Positions 27,725 to 36,330 of a stretch of DNA of 64,000 nucleotides are shown piece by piece. Source of the DNA: Microbacterium sp. SORGH_AS_0862 (GTDB lineage: Bacteria > Actinomycetota > Actinomycetes > Actinomycetales > Microbacteriaceae). The DNA is taken from assembly GCF_030818795.1 (NCBI RefSeq), contig NZ_JAUTAY010000001.1:3440870-3504869 (forward strand), given 5' to 3'. Numbering within the stretch: position 1 is the stretch's first letter; each line of letters begins with the position of its first letter. The notes beneath the pieces were generated by a model, which searched no databases, had not been told where the DNA came from, and saw only the letters and a program-made list of their open reading frames with translations. The position numbers and the translations under genes are program-made.

Positions 27725-28846
27725 TCAGCCGGCGAAGCCCCCCAGTCCGATCAAGGGGACCACGCGCTCCTCTGTGGTGAGCGAACCGTGCTGGCCCACC
27801 ATGTGCTGCGCCGAGGTGTCGGCGAGGCGGCCGTCGTAGTAGGCGACACGACCGCGCGCCGCCACCATCACGTCGCCGATGCGTGCGGCGACCGCAGCGG
27901 ACACGGCGTCGCCGAACAGGCCGGCGGCGATCGCCTCCTCCCGCGTGAACACCCAGGCGCTCGGTTCGTCCCGCCAGGCGCGGATCAGCGACTCGTCGGC
28001 ACCCGGGTGCGCGTAGAGGTGCAGCATCCGAGGTTCCCCGGCGATGGCCGCAGCCGCTTCGAGGCGCGGGTCGCCGTCCACCATGACGATCTGACGGTGG
28101 CGCGGCACGTCGACCATGCCGTGGTCCGCGGTCACGATGACCCCCACGCCCGCGCCCGCGCCCGCGTGCAGGCGGCGCGCCGCCGCATCCACCGCTTCGA
28201 GCGCGGCGGTCCAACGATCGGATGCGACACCGTGCCGGTGGCCGGCCGCGTCGAGCTCGGGAGCGTAGAGGTACACGATCGTTCCCGGCATGCTGCGGGC
28301 CTCGGTGATCGCGCGCTCGACGCGATCGTCGAGCCGCTTCTCGCCGAAGTTCTCAGCCCCTCGGAGAGTCGCCTCGGTGAAGCCTGTACCGGCGTACTCG
28401 GGTTTGGACGCGACGACCCAGCGGTGTGCGGTGTCGTGCGCGCTGAGCGGGGCGATCTGCGGCCACGCCAGCGGATCGAGAGCACGGGGCCCCCAGTCGG
28501 TGAGCTGGTTGTGGACGAGCCCGGTCAGCGGATCGCGCGCGCGGTAGCCGACGAGTCCGTGCTCGCCGACGTCGGACGCGGTGAGCAGGCTCGTCAGAGC
28601 GGCCGCCGTCGTACTCGGGAACACCGATGTCGCGACGCGCTTCTTGCCGCGATGTTCGGCGAGGAAACGCGCGTAGGCGAGGTTCTCTGCGAGGTTGGCG
28701 GCGCCCAGCCCGTCGACGACGAACACGATGAGGCTCTGCACGGTGGGCCAGCGGGCGGAGCCGCCGTCGAGGGCCGCGATCGCGTCGGGCAGCACACCGG
28801 TGAGCCTCGGGGCGCCGGAGGGGTCCGCCGGTAGGCTGAGGGTCAT
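27725..28846 (-). CDS. Alkaline-phosphatase-superfamily phosphodiesterase/nucleotide pyrophosphatase, 373 aa
   Basis: Member of the type I phosphodiesterase/nucleotide pyrophosphatase family. Metal-ligand and nucleophile segments are seen: IVFVVDGLGAANL, then SVFPSTTAAALTSLLT with the nucleophile Thr/Ser, the later APELDAAGHRHG, and TADHGMVDV. No signal peptide, so probably cytoplasmic. Substrate unknown. Divergent from parC by 54 bases, so the two share a promoter region. Confidence 0.88.
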   Translation of the reverse strand: MTLSLPADPSGAPRLTGVLPDAIAALDGGSARWPTVQSLIVFVVDGLGAANLAENLAYARFLAEHRGKKRVATSVFPSTTAAALTSLLTASDVGEHGLVGYRARDPLTGLVHNQLTDWGPRALDPLAWPQIAPLSAHDTAHRWVVASKPEYAGTGFTEATLRGAENFGEKRLDDRVERAITEARSMPGTIVYLYAPELDAAGHRHGVASDRWTAALEAVDAAARRLHAGAGAGVGVIVTADHGMVDVPRHRQIVMVDGDPRLEAAAAIAGEPRMLHLYAHPGADESLIRAWRDEPSAWVFTREEAIAAGLFGDAVSAAVAARIGDVMVAARGRVAYYDGRLADTSAQHMVGQHGSLTTEERVVPLIGLGGFAG

Positions 28847-28900
28847 CGGGCCCAGTCTCGCATACCCGCGCCAGGCCCTTTTCGACCCGAGGTGTTCTGC

Positions 28901-31360
28901 ATGTCCCGAGCCACGTCCGATTCCGCGCCCGCCGAGGAAGGCCGCATCGAAGACATCGACCTGTCTGCCGAGATGCAGGGGTCCTTCCTCGAGTACGCGT
29001 ACTCGGTCATCTACTCGCGTGCCCTCCCGGATGCGCGCGATGGCCTCAAGCCGGTGCAGCGACGCATCCTGTTCCAGATGGCCGACATGGGCCTGCGCCC
29101 GGACCGCGGGCATGTGAAGAGCGCCCGCGTCGTCGGCGAGGTCATGGGAAAGCTGCATCCGCACGGCGACTCCCCCATCTACGACGCGCTCGTGCGCCTC
29201 GCGCAGGACTTCGCGCTGCGCGTGCCGCTCGTCGACGGCCACGGGAACTTCGGCTCGCTCGACGACGGTCCGGCCGCCGCCCGCTACACGGAGGCGCGTC
29301 TGGCGCCCGCCGCGCTCGCGCTCACCGAGAATCTCGACGAGGACGTCGTCGACTTCATCCCCAACTACGACGGCCAGTTCCAGCAGCCCGAGGTCCTCCC
29401 CGCCGCGTTCCCCAACCTGCTCGTCAACGGCACGACCGGTATCGCCGTCGGCATGGCGACCAACATGGCGCCGCACAACCTCAACGAGGTCGTCGCCGCC
29501 GCCATCCACCTGCTCGACAACCCCGACGCGACGCTGGAAGAGCTCATGGAGTTCGTCCCCGGCCCCGACCTTCCCGGTGGCGGAGTCATCGTGGGTCTCG
29601 ACGGGATCAAGGACGCGTACGCTCACGGACGCGGGAGCTTCCGCACCCGGGCCAAGGTGTCCGTCGAGTCGCTGGGCCCGCGGCGAACCGGGTTGGTCGT
29701 GACCGAGCTGCCGTACATGGTGGGTCCCGAGCGTGTGATCGAGAAGATCAAGGACGCCGTCAATGCGAAGAAGCTCACCGGCATCGCGGATGTGGCTGAC
29801 TTCACCGACCGCAACCATGGCCTGCGCCTGGTCATCACGATCAAGACGGGATTCGATCCCAAGGCCGTCCTCGATCAGCTCTACCGGCTGACGCCGCTGG
29901 AGGACTCGTTCGGCATCAACAACGTCGCCCTCGTCGACGGTCAACCGCAGACGCTCGGTCTGAAGCCGCTGCTGCGCGTGTATCTCGACCACCGCATCTC
30001 CGTGGTCACGCGCCGCAGTCGCTACCGTCTCGCGCGCAAGCAGGAACGGCTGCACCTCGTCGAAGGTCTGCTCATCGCGATCCTCGACATCGACGAGGTC
30101 ATCCAGGTCATCCGTTCCTCGGACGACAGCGAGCAGGCGCGGACGCGCCTCATCGAAGTGTTCGACCTCTCGCAGCTGCAGGCGGAATACATCCTCGAGC
30201 TGCGCCTGCGACGCCTCACCCGCTTCTCGCGGATCGAGCTCGAGACCGAACGCGACCAGCTGCGCGCCGACATCGCGGCACTCGAAGAGCTGCTCGGCAG
30301 CGACGTGCTCCTGCGCGCCCAGGTCGCTCGCGAGCTGGAGGCCGCATCCGACACGTACGGCACGCCGCGTCGTACCCTGCTGCTGAACGGCGGTCCCGTC
30401 ACACCTCGCGGCGCGAAGGCCGCGGCCGCTGCGGACCTGCAGATCGCGGACGCACCGTGCCGCGTGTTCCTCACGGCGACGGGACGGATGCTGCGCGCCG
30501 AGCTCGTCCCGGATGCGATCGACGGCGGCATCGTGCCGCCCGCTCGGCGCAGCAAGCACGACGCCATCCGCAGCGCGGTGGACGCGACCGTCCGCGGTGA
30601 TGTGGGAGCGGTCACCAGCGCCGGACGACTCGTGCGCTTCTCCCCCGTCGACCTCCCCTCGGTTCCTGGCAACAGCGTGCAGCCCGCAGCCGGCGCGAAG
30701 GCCGATCAGTACCTCGGTCTCAGCGCGAACGAGCACGTCCTCGCTCTCGTCCCGCTCGACGCAACCGCCCCGATCGCGCTGGGGACGACCCAGGGCGTCG
30801 TCAAGCGGGTCGCCGTCACAGAGCTCGCGCCCGGCAAGCCGGATGCGGAGATCATCGCCCTGAAGCCGGGCGACCGCGTCGTCGGCGCGGCTCTGGCGCC
30901 CGATGACGTCGAGCTCGTCTTCGTGAGCTCCGATGCCCAGTTGCTGCGCTTCGACGCGGCCGCGGTACGCCCCCAGGGCAAGAGCGCCGGCGGCATGGCC
31001 GGCATCCGTCTCGCCGACGGCGCCAAGGTGATCTTGTTCACCGCCGTCGCCGCGTCCGAGGAGTCCGTCGTCGTGACGATCGCGGACTCCTCGCAGGCGC
31101 TAGCCGGCACGGCCGGCGGCAGCGGCAAGGTCTCCGTGCTCTCCGAGTTCCCCGCGAAGGGACGCGCGACCGGCGGAGTGCGCGCGCAGCGCTTCCTGAA
31201 GGGCGAGGACACCTTGATGCTCGCGTGGGTCGGCGACCAGCCGCGCGCCGTCGGTCCCGACGGCGCTGTGCGCACGCTCCCCGAGGCGGGCGCGAAGCGC
31301 GACGCATCCGGTCAGCCGTTCGACGACGTCATCGGCGCCATCGGAACCCCGGTCGCCTGA
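28901..31360 (+). CDS. parC: Type IIA topoisomerase A subunit (topoisomerase IV, ParC-like), 819 aa
   Basis: DNA-cleaving subunit of a type II topoisomerase. The winged-helix domain with [11 protein letters not shown] leads to catalytic Tyr129 (AARYTEARL); the coiled-coil tower is followed by a C-terminal beta-pinwheel (about 500-819) with repeated GxxV(K/L)R units. There is no canonical GyrA box (QRRGGKG), which fits a ParC-type enzyme. The partner parE lies convergent, 60 bases downstream. Confidence 0.9.
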   Translation: MSRATSDSAPAEEGRIEDIDLSAEMQGSFLEYAYSVIYSRALPDARDGLKPVQRRILFQMADMGLRPDRGHVKSARVVGEVMGKLHPHGDSPIYDALVRLAQDFALRVPLVDGHGNFGSLDDGPAAARYTEARLAPAALALTENLDEDVVDFIPNYDGQFQQPEVLPAAFPNLLVNGTTGIAVGMATNMAPHNLNEVVAAAIHLLDNPDATLEELMEFVPGPDLPGGGVIVGLDGIKDAYAHGRGSFRTRAKVSVESLGPRRTGLVVTELPYMVGPERVIEKIKDAVNAKKLTGIADVADFTDRNHGLRLVITIKTGFDPKAVLDQLYRLTPLEDSFGINNVALVDGQPQTLGLKPLLRVYLDHRISVVTRRSRYRLARKQERLHLVEGLLIAILDIDEVIQVIRSSDDSEQARTRLIEVFDLSQLQAEYILELRLRRLTRFSRIELETERDQLRADIAALEELLGSDVLLRAQVARELEAASDTYGTPRRTLLLNGGPVTPRGAKAAAAADLQIADAPCRVFLTATGRMLRAELVPDAIDGGIVPPARRSKHDAIRSAVDATVRGDVGAVTSAGRLVRFSPVDLPSVPGNSVQPAAGAKADQYLGLSANEHVLALVPLDATAPIALGTTQGVVKRVAVTELAPGKPDAEIIALKPGDRVVGAALAPDDVELVFVSSDAQLLRFDAAAVRPQGKSAGGMAGIRLADGAKVILFTAVAASEESVVVTIADSSQALAGTAGGSGKVSVLSEFPAKGRATGGVRAQRFLKGEDTLMLAWVGDQPRAVGPDGAVRTLPEAGAKRDASGQPFDDVIGAIGTPVA

Positions 31361-31419
31361 CCCCGCTCCTTCACACCCCGAGCGGGAAAGAGGACGCGAG
31401 AGCGGACGGATGCGGCGGG

Positions 31420-33489
31420 TCAGGCGTCGATGGATTCGCGCGAGAGCCGGTCGCTCGAAGTCACGATGAAGTCGCGGCGCGGGGCCACGTCGTTGCCCAT
31501 CAGGAGCTCGAACACCGCGTTCGCCGCATCCGCGTCCTCGACGCGCACCCGCCGGAGCATACGACCTGCGCGGTCCATCGTCGTGGTGGCGAGCTGATCG
31601 GCGTCCATCTCACCCAGACCCTTGTAGCGCTGCACGGGCTCCTGCCAGCGCTTGCCCGCCTTCTGCAGCTTCGCCAGCAACGTGTGCAGCTCTTTCTCGC
31701 TGTACGTGTAGATCGTCTCGTTCGGCTTCGTGCCCGGGTTCATCACGACCACGCGGTGCAGCGGCGGAACGGCGGCGTAGACGCGTCCGGCCTCGACCAG
31801 TGGACGCATGTAGCGGAAGAAGAGGGTGAGCAGAAGGGTGCGGATGTGGGCGCCGTCGACATCCGCATCGCTCATGAGGATGACCTTGCCGTAGCGCGCG
31901 GCATCGAGGTCGAAGGAGCGGCCGGAGCCCGCACCGATCACCTGGATGATCGCCGCGCACTCGGCATTGGACAGCATGTCGCTGATCGATGCCTTCTGCA
32001 CGTTGAGGATCTTGCCGCGGATCGGCAACAGCGCCTGGTACTCGCTGTTGCGGGCCAGCTTCGCCGTACCGAGGGCCGAGTCGCCCTCGACGATGAAGAG
32101 CTCGGAGTCGGCGACCTCGTTCGTCCGGCAGTCCGCGAGCTTCGCAGGCAAGGACGAAGACTCGAGTGCGGATTTCCGACGCTGTGTCTCTTTGTGGGTG
32201 CGTGCGGAGATACGCGCCTTCATCTCCGAGACGACCTTCTCCAACAGCTGCGCGGTCTGGTTCTTGTCGTCGCGCTTGGTGGAGGTGAACTTCGCCGTCA
32301 GCTCGCGCGAGACCACGTTGGCGACGATCTGGCGCACCGCCGGCGTGCCGAGGATCTCCTTCGTCTGACCTTCGAACTGCGGCTCCGGCAGGCGCACGGT
32401 GAGAACGACCGTGAGCCCCGCGAGGATGTCGTCCTTCTCCAGCTTGTCGTTGCCCACCTTGAGTCGACGGGCGTTCTGCTCCACCTGGCTGCGGACGACC
32501 TTCATCAGTCCTGCTTCGAAGCCCGCCTGATGCGTTCCGCCCTTCGGGGTCGCGATGATGTTCACGAACGAGCGCATGGTCGTGTCGTAGCCCGTCCCCC
32601 AGCGCAGCGCGACGTCGACCTCGCACGAGCGCTCGAGTTCGGTCGGCACCATCGCGCCCGAAGGCTGCAGCACGGGGACCGTCTCGGTGAACGTGCCTTC
32701 GCCGGTCAGCCGCCACGTGTCGGTGATGGGCGCGTCGGGTGCGAGGAACTCCGCGAATTCGGAGATGCCGCCGTCGAAGCGGTAGCTGGTCTCCACCCGC
32801 TCCTCGCCGCGCTGGTCGTCGACCACGATCTCGAGCCCGGGCACCAGGAACGCCGTCTGGCGTACGCGCTGCACGAGCTCGTCGAGTCCGAAGGTGGCGT
32901 CCTTCGTGAAGATCTGTCGATCCGCCCAGTACCGGATGCGGGTTCCCGTGACTCCGCGCGGTGCCTTGCCCACGACGCGCAGCTCCGAGGAGCGCTGGTA
33001 GGGCGTGAACGGCGCATCCGGGGAATCGCCGGCGAACGTGCCGGGTTCGCCGCGGTGGAACGACATGGCGTAGGTCTTGCCGCCGCGGTCGACCTCGACG
33101 TCCAGACGCTCCGAGAGGGCGTTGACGACCGAGGCGCCGACACCGTGCAGACCGCCGGATGCGGCGTAGGAGCCGCCGCCGAACTTTCCGCCGGCGTGGA
33201 GCTTCGTGAAGACGACTTCGACGCCGGTCAGTCCGGTGCGCGGTTCGACATCGACGGGGATGCCGCGCGCGCGGTCGCGCACCTCGACGCTGCCGTCGGC
33301 GTGGAGCAGGATGTCGATGCGCGAACCGTGCCCGGCGAGGGCCTCGTCGACGGAGTTGTCGATGATCTCCCACAGGCAGTGCATGAGGCCGCGGGAGTCG
33401 GTGGAGCCGATGTACATGCCCGGGCGCTTGCGGACGGCCTCGAGTCCTTCGAGGACCTGCAGGTGGTGGGCGGAGTACTCGGCAGTCAC
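31420..33489 (-). CDS. parE: Type IIA topoisomerase B subunit (topoisomerase IV, ParE-like), 689 aa
   Basis: ATPase subunit. GHKL motifs EIIDNSVDEALAGHG and GGLHGVGASVVNAL, a transducer domain, and a TOPRIM domain with IVEGDSALGTAK and LMSDADVDGAHI are all present. GDSALG instead of GDSAGG is the form of actinobacterial ParE. GTG start at 33489 with GAGG just upstream; the longer frame to 33603 lacks homology. Encoded convergent to parC, an unusual arrangement compared with gyrBA. Confidence 0.92.
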   Translation of the reverse strand: MTAEYSAHHLQVLEGLEAVRKRPGMYIGSTDSRGLMHCLWEIIDNSVDEALAGHGSRIDILLHADGSVEVRDRARGIPVDVEPRTGLTGVEVVFTKLHAGGKFGGGSYAASGGLHGVGASVVNALSERLDVEVDRGGKTYAMSFHRGEPGTFAGDSPDAPFTPYQRSSELRVVGKAPRGVTGTRIRYWADRQIFTKDATFGLDELVQRVRQTAFLVPGLEIVVDDQRGEERVETSYRFDGGISEFAEFLAPDAPITDTWRLTGEGTFTETVPVLQPSGAMVPTELERSCEVDVALRWGTGYDTTMRSFVNIIATPKGGTHQAGFEAGLMKVVRSQVEQNARRLKVGNDKLEKDDILAGLTVVLTVRLPEPQFEGQTKEILGTPAVRQIVANVVSRELTAKFTSTKRDDKNQTAQLLEKVVSEMKARISARTHKETQRRKSALESSSLPAKLADCRTNEVADSELFIVEGDSALGTAKLARNSEYQALLPIRGKILNVQKASISDMLSNAECAAIIQVIGAGSGRSFDLDAARYGKVILMSDADVDGAHIRTLLLTLFFRYMRPLVEAGRVYAAVPPLHRVVVMNPGTKPNETIYTYSEKELHTLLAKLQKAGKRWQEPVQRYKGLGEMDADQLATTTMDRAGRMLRRVRVEDADAANAVFELLMGNDVAPRRDFIVTSSDRLSRESIDA

Positions 33490-33655
33490 AATCCTCAAGG
33501 GTATCCGGGGCCACCCCCGCGGCTCTGCACAGACACGACGCCACCCGGGCCGCCGTACGCGGTCAGCGAAACGCGCGCCCGAGCGGGCATGGGTCACAGG
33601 CATGCATGGTTACATGTCATATCCGTACCCGCCCGACGCACCGAGGAGGTCTCCG

Positions 33656-33880
33656 ATGAGCACGACGTCGACACCCACCGAGCAGTCCGACGTACTGGAA
33701 CACCGGCTGACTGCCGCCGATCGCTGCGACTCGTGCGGAGCGCAGGCCTACATCGCCGCCGAGGTCAACGGCAGCGAATTGCTGTTCTGCGCGCACCACG
33801 GCCGCAAGTACGAAGAGAAGCTCCGCGCCGTCGCCACCAGCTGGCACGACGAGACCGCCCGCCTGGTCGACGCGGTCTGA
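33656..33880 (+). CDS. DUF7455 small zinc-finger-like protein, 74 aa
   Basis: Short protein with a CDSCGAQAY pair and a downstream CAHHGRKYEEKL, a possible C2-CH or C2-CHH zinc site. It is a small actinobacterial family of unknown role (DUF7455), usually near parE or sigA as here. The ATG at 33656 has GAGGAGG six bases upstream. It converges on the racemase gene. Confidence 0.88.
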   Translation: MSTTSTPTEQSDVLEHRLTAADRCDSCGAQAYIAAEVNGSELLFCAHHGRKYEEKLRAVATSWHDETARLVDAV

Positions 33881-33886
33881 TCCGCC

Positions 33887-34921
33887 TCAGCGGTATCGCC
33901 GCTCCACAAGCGGCGATACCCGCAGCGCGATCTCCTCGCCGATCGTGCCGATCGTCTCGGCCAGATCGGTGGGGCTCGCCGCATCCGTGCCATAGATGCG
34001 GACAACGTCCCCCGCGCGTGCGCCGTCCCATCCGACGACCACCGCAGTGACCTCTTCCACGGCAGACAGACGCCGCGGACCCGCCGGCGTCATGACATCG
34101 ACACGCCCTGCCAGCGCCGAGACCAACCCGTCCATCGCGCCCGCATCGATGCGCACCCGATCACCGTCGACGGAGAGCACCTCGGCGTCCCACGAGCCGA
34201 TGGGCGCGATCCCCAGTTCCACGTCGGCCGGGCCGCCCGCGGGGCGGATCCCGTAGCAGAACGCCCCCACCCGGACGAGGTCGTACCGGAACTCCGGGCG
34301 GGCCGAGGAAGCCGCGCTCGCGGCGAGATGGCGGAGCGGGCGGTCGAATCCCGCATCCGTCACGGCCGCGACGGCATGCTCGAAGGCGGCTCGCGAGAGA
34401 TCGTCCTCCTCGTCGGATGCCTCGGCGATGTGGCTCCAGACACCGGCGAGTTCCACGACGCCCTCACGCGCCAGCTCGACGACGCGGGCCACCGCATCCG
34501 TCCACGCTTCGGGCCGGATGCCGTTGCGGTGCAGACCGGTGTCGATCTTGAGGTGGATGCGCGCGCGGACACCGCGCGATCGGGCCGCAGCCGCCACCTC
34601 CTCGAGGAGATCCGCGTCGCCCACGCCGAGGTCGAGATCGGCATCGAGCGCCGAGAGGATCGCGCTCTCGCCCGCGATCATCCAGACGAAGATGCGCGGC
34701 TCCTGCGCGACGGCGCGCCGCACCTCGAGCGCCGTCGCGACATCGAACGCGCCGATCCAGCCGACCCCCTCGGCCACGGCGCGACGCACCACGTGCGACA
34801 CCCCGTGACCGTACGCGTCGTCCTTGACCACGAGCATGAGCGCGGCGGGTGCCACGCGATCGCTCACGACGGCGATGTTGCGCGCAAGCTGATCGAGGTC
34901 CACGTGCAGCACGGAGGTCAC
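33887..34921 (-). CDS. Alanine-racemase-type PLP barrel protein lacking the catalytic tyrosine domain motif (AlrN), 344 aa
   Basis: Fold-III PLP racemase. The N-terminal barrel is complete: Lys33 in VVKDDAYGHG is the expected Schiff-base lysine; IHLKIDTGLHRNG and VRVGAFCYGI follow. The C-terminal beta domain is short and aberrant: the SYG tyrosine motif and the IVGRVxMD motif of true alanine racemases are absent (RLSAVEEVTAVVVG stands there). The gene overlaps alrC upstream by four bases (GTGA). It may form a hetero-oligomer with that protein. A D-amino acid for the cell wall is the likely product; which one is unknown. Confidence 0.85.
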   Translation of the reverse strand: MTSVLHVDLDQLARNIAVVSDRVAPAALMLVVKDDAYGHGVSHVVRRAVAEGVGWIGAFDVATALEVRRAVAQEPRIFVWMIAGESAILSALDADLDLGVGDADLLEEVAAAARSRGVRARIHLKIDTGLHRNGIRPEAWTDAVARVVELAREGVVELAGVWSHIAEASDEEDDLSRAAFEHAVAAVTDAGFDRPLRHLAASAASSARPEFRYDLVRVGAFCYGIRPAGGPADVELGIAPIGSWDAEVLSVDGDRVRIDAGAMDGLVSALAGRVDVMTPAGPRRLSAVEEVTAVVVGWDGARAGDVVRIYGTDAASPTDLAETIGTIGEEIALRVSPLVERRYR

Positions 34922-35577
34922 GACGCCTCCTCCCGTCGAGCCCGCAGTCCCACAGCGGTCGCGATCTCGTCGGCGCGCCATCCGATCGCGCGCGCCCAGT
35001 CGGCGACGCGCGGACCGTCGTCGCCGAAGAACACCGCGCGGTCTCCGCGTGCGACAGGCGCGTCGCCGATATCGACGACACACACGTCCATCGCCACGCG
35101 CCCCACAATCGGATGCGCAGCTCCGCCGATCACGACGTGCGCTCGATTTCCGAGTTCACGCACGACGCCCTGCGCGTACCCGCCCGTGACCAGTGCGACA
35201 CGCGTATCGTGCGGCGCGCGATGCAGGTAACCGTACGAGACGCCCTCGCCGGCACGCAGGGCCTTGGTGGAGAGCACAGTGCCGACGAGCGTCATCGCAG
35301 GAAGCGTCCGATCCCACCCGAAGACGACGTCGGGCGGAAGCGTCGCGGACCCCTCCGTCACCGTACGATCGCGGATGGCGAGCTCGGCGGCGGCCTCGCC
35401 GTCGATCAGCAGCACAGCGTCCGTCTGGGTTCTCAGCGCGGAGGCGGTCGCCAGCAAACCGTGGCCGTAGGCATCGCGGCGAAGGTCGACGACCGGCGCG
35501 ACGATGCCGGCCGATCGGACGTTGGCCACGATGGCCGACGTGCGGATGCGCGCCACGGGAGCGCCGTCGTCGCTCAT
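34918..35577 (-). CDS. Alanine racemase C-terminal-domain protein (AlrC), 219 aa
   Basis: Complement of the preceding entry. About 60 N-terminal residues keep only the first strand-helix of the barrel, with LRRDAYGHG where VVKxxAYGHG would be, so the PLP lysine is Arg. After residue 100 comes a full racemase beta domain: GVSYGYLHRA (catalytic Tyr motif), GYAQG and IVGRVAMDVCVVDIGD. ATG at 35577 lies five bases after the gatD stop; the true gatD frame ends at 35583. In the sequence as given, the gatD frameshift fuses the two frames into 470 codons. Confidence 0.85.
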   Translation of the reverse strand: MSDDGAPVARIRTSAIVANVRSAGIVAPVVDLRRDAYGHGLLATASALRTQTDAVLLIDGEAAAELAIRDRTVTEGSATLPPDVVFGWDRTLPAMTLVGTVLSTKALRAGEGVSYGYLHRAPHDTRVALVTGGYAQGVVRELGNRAHVVIGGAAHPIVGRVAMDVCVVDIGDAPVARGDRAVFFGDDGPRVADWARAIGWRADEIATAVGLRARREEAS

Positions 35578-35582
35578 GCGTC

Positions 35583-36330
35583 TCAGAGCTGGATCGCGGT
35601 GAAGCGCTTGTCGACGGCCAGTCGCTCGATCTCGGCGCGCGCCGCGCGGGCGTGCGCATCGATCTCGGCATGCGCGGGGGCCGGGCGCGTACTGCGCGTC
35701 CCGACGCGCGAACGCCTGCGTGAGCAGCGCGTCGGCCAGGTCGGGGTTGAGCGGCAGCACCGGACCCTGCACGTTCGTGGCATAGACCGACCCCATGCGT
35801 ACCGTCTCGAACCCGCCCTCGATTCCGCCGTTGCCGGCGGTCACGGTGCCGTAGGCGATGACGGGATCGCCCAGGCGCCACAGCGACGCATGGTCTTCGA
35901 ATCCGATGAGCTTTCCGTCGGCGGTGTCGGCGACGACGTATCCCACCCGGCGCTGCTTCGTACGCCGCACGCGGGCGGGGATGAGTCCCAGTCCGTCGAG
36001 GTGCGTGCCGTCGACGAGGTCGATGCCCTCAGACAGTAGCTCCGACCCTCCGCCCACGGCGAGCACGACGGCATCCGCTCCGATGAGCGCCGCGAGCCAC
36101 TCTCGACGGCTCGCCAGGTCGTCTCGAACGACGCGCAGCGCCGACAGCGGACCGTTGCCGATCACGACGACGTCGGCTTCCGCCGGCGCGTCCTCACCGA
36201 TCCCGACGGGAGTCACCTCTGATTCGTGGCCGGCGAGCGACGCCCGCGCCGCGAGCACCTCCACGTTGCCGCGATCTCCCGTCACGCCGAGCAGATCGGG
36301 ATAGAGCTGAACGATTCGCAGCGTCGTCAT
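35583..36330 (-). CDS. gatD: GatD-like glutamine amidotransferase subunit with missing catalytic residues; +1 frameshift
   Basis: Homologue of GatD, which releases ammonia from glutamine for MurT to amidate D-Glu of lipid II. The fold is recognisable (GVTGDRGNVEVL, DVVVIGNGPLS, IGFEDHASLW, VQGPVLPLNPDLADALL). However, the nucleophile Cys (ICGGYQ in staphylococcal GatD) is Gly93 (AVGGGSELL) and the catalytic His (LHGPILP) is Gln188. There is no Cys in the protein. One extra C at 35676-35680 (GGCCCCC) shifts the frame near codon 218; corrected, it is 248 residues ending RFTAIQL. It overlaps murT by four bases. Confidence 0.85.

Noticed and set aside
30000..30700. Possible GyrA identity for the topoisomerase A subunit
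   Set aside because: No QRRGGKG-type GyrA box is seen and the neighbour is a ParE-type B subunit, so ParC is preferred.
28847..30736. Long minus-strand open frame opposite parC
   Set aside because: It is a shadow frame produced by the high GC content; its residues are His/Asp/Arg-rich with no homology, and the phosphodiesterase starts at 28846.
31363..31388. Terminator between parC and parE
   Set aside because: Only a six-bp stem with a 13-base loop and no U-tract; too weak to claim.
34918..36330. A genuine GatD-racemase fusion protein of 470 residues
   Set aside because: After codon 218 the fused frame turns into Arg-rich non-homologous sequence, while the alternate frame gives a proper GatD end; one extra C explains it, and dxs has the same kind of error.
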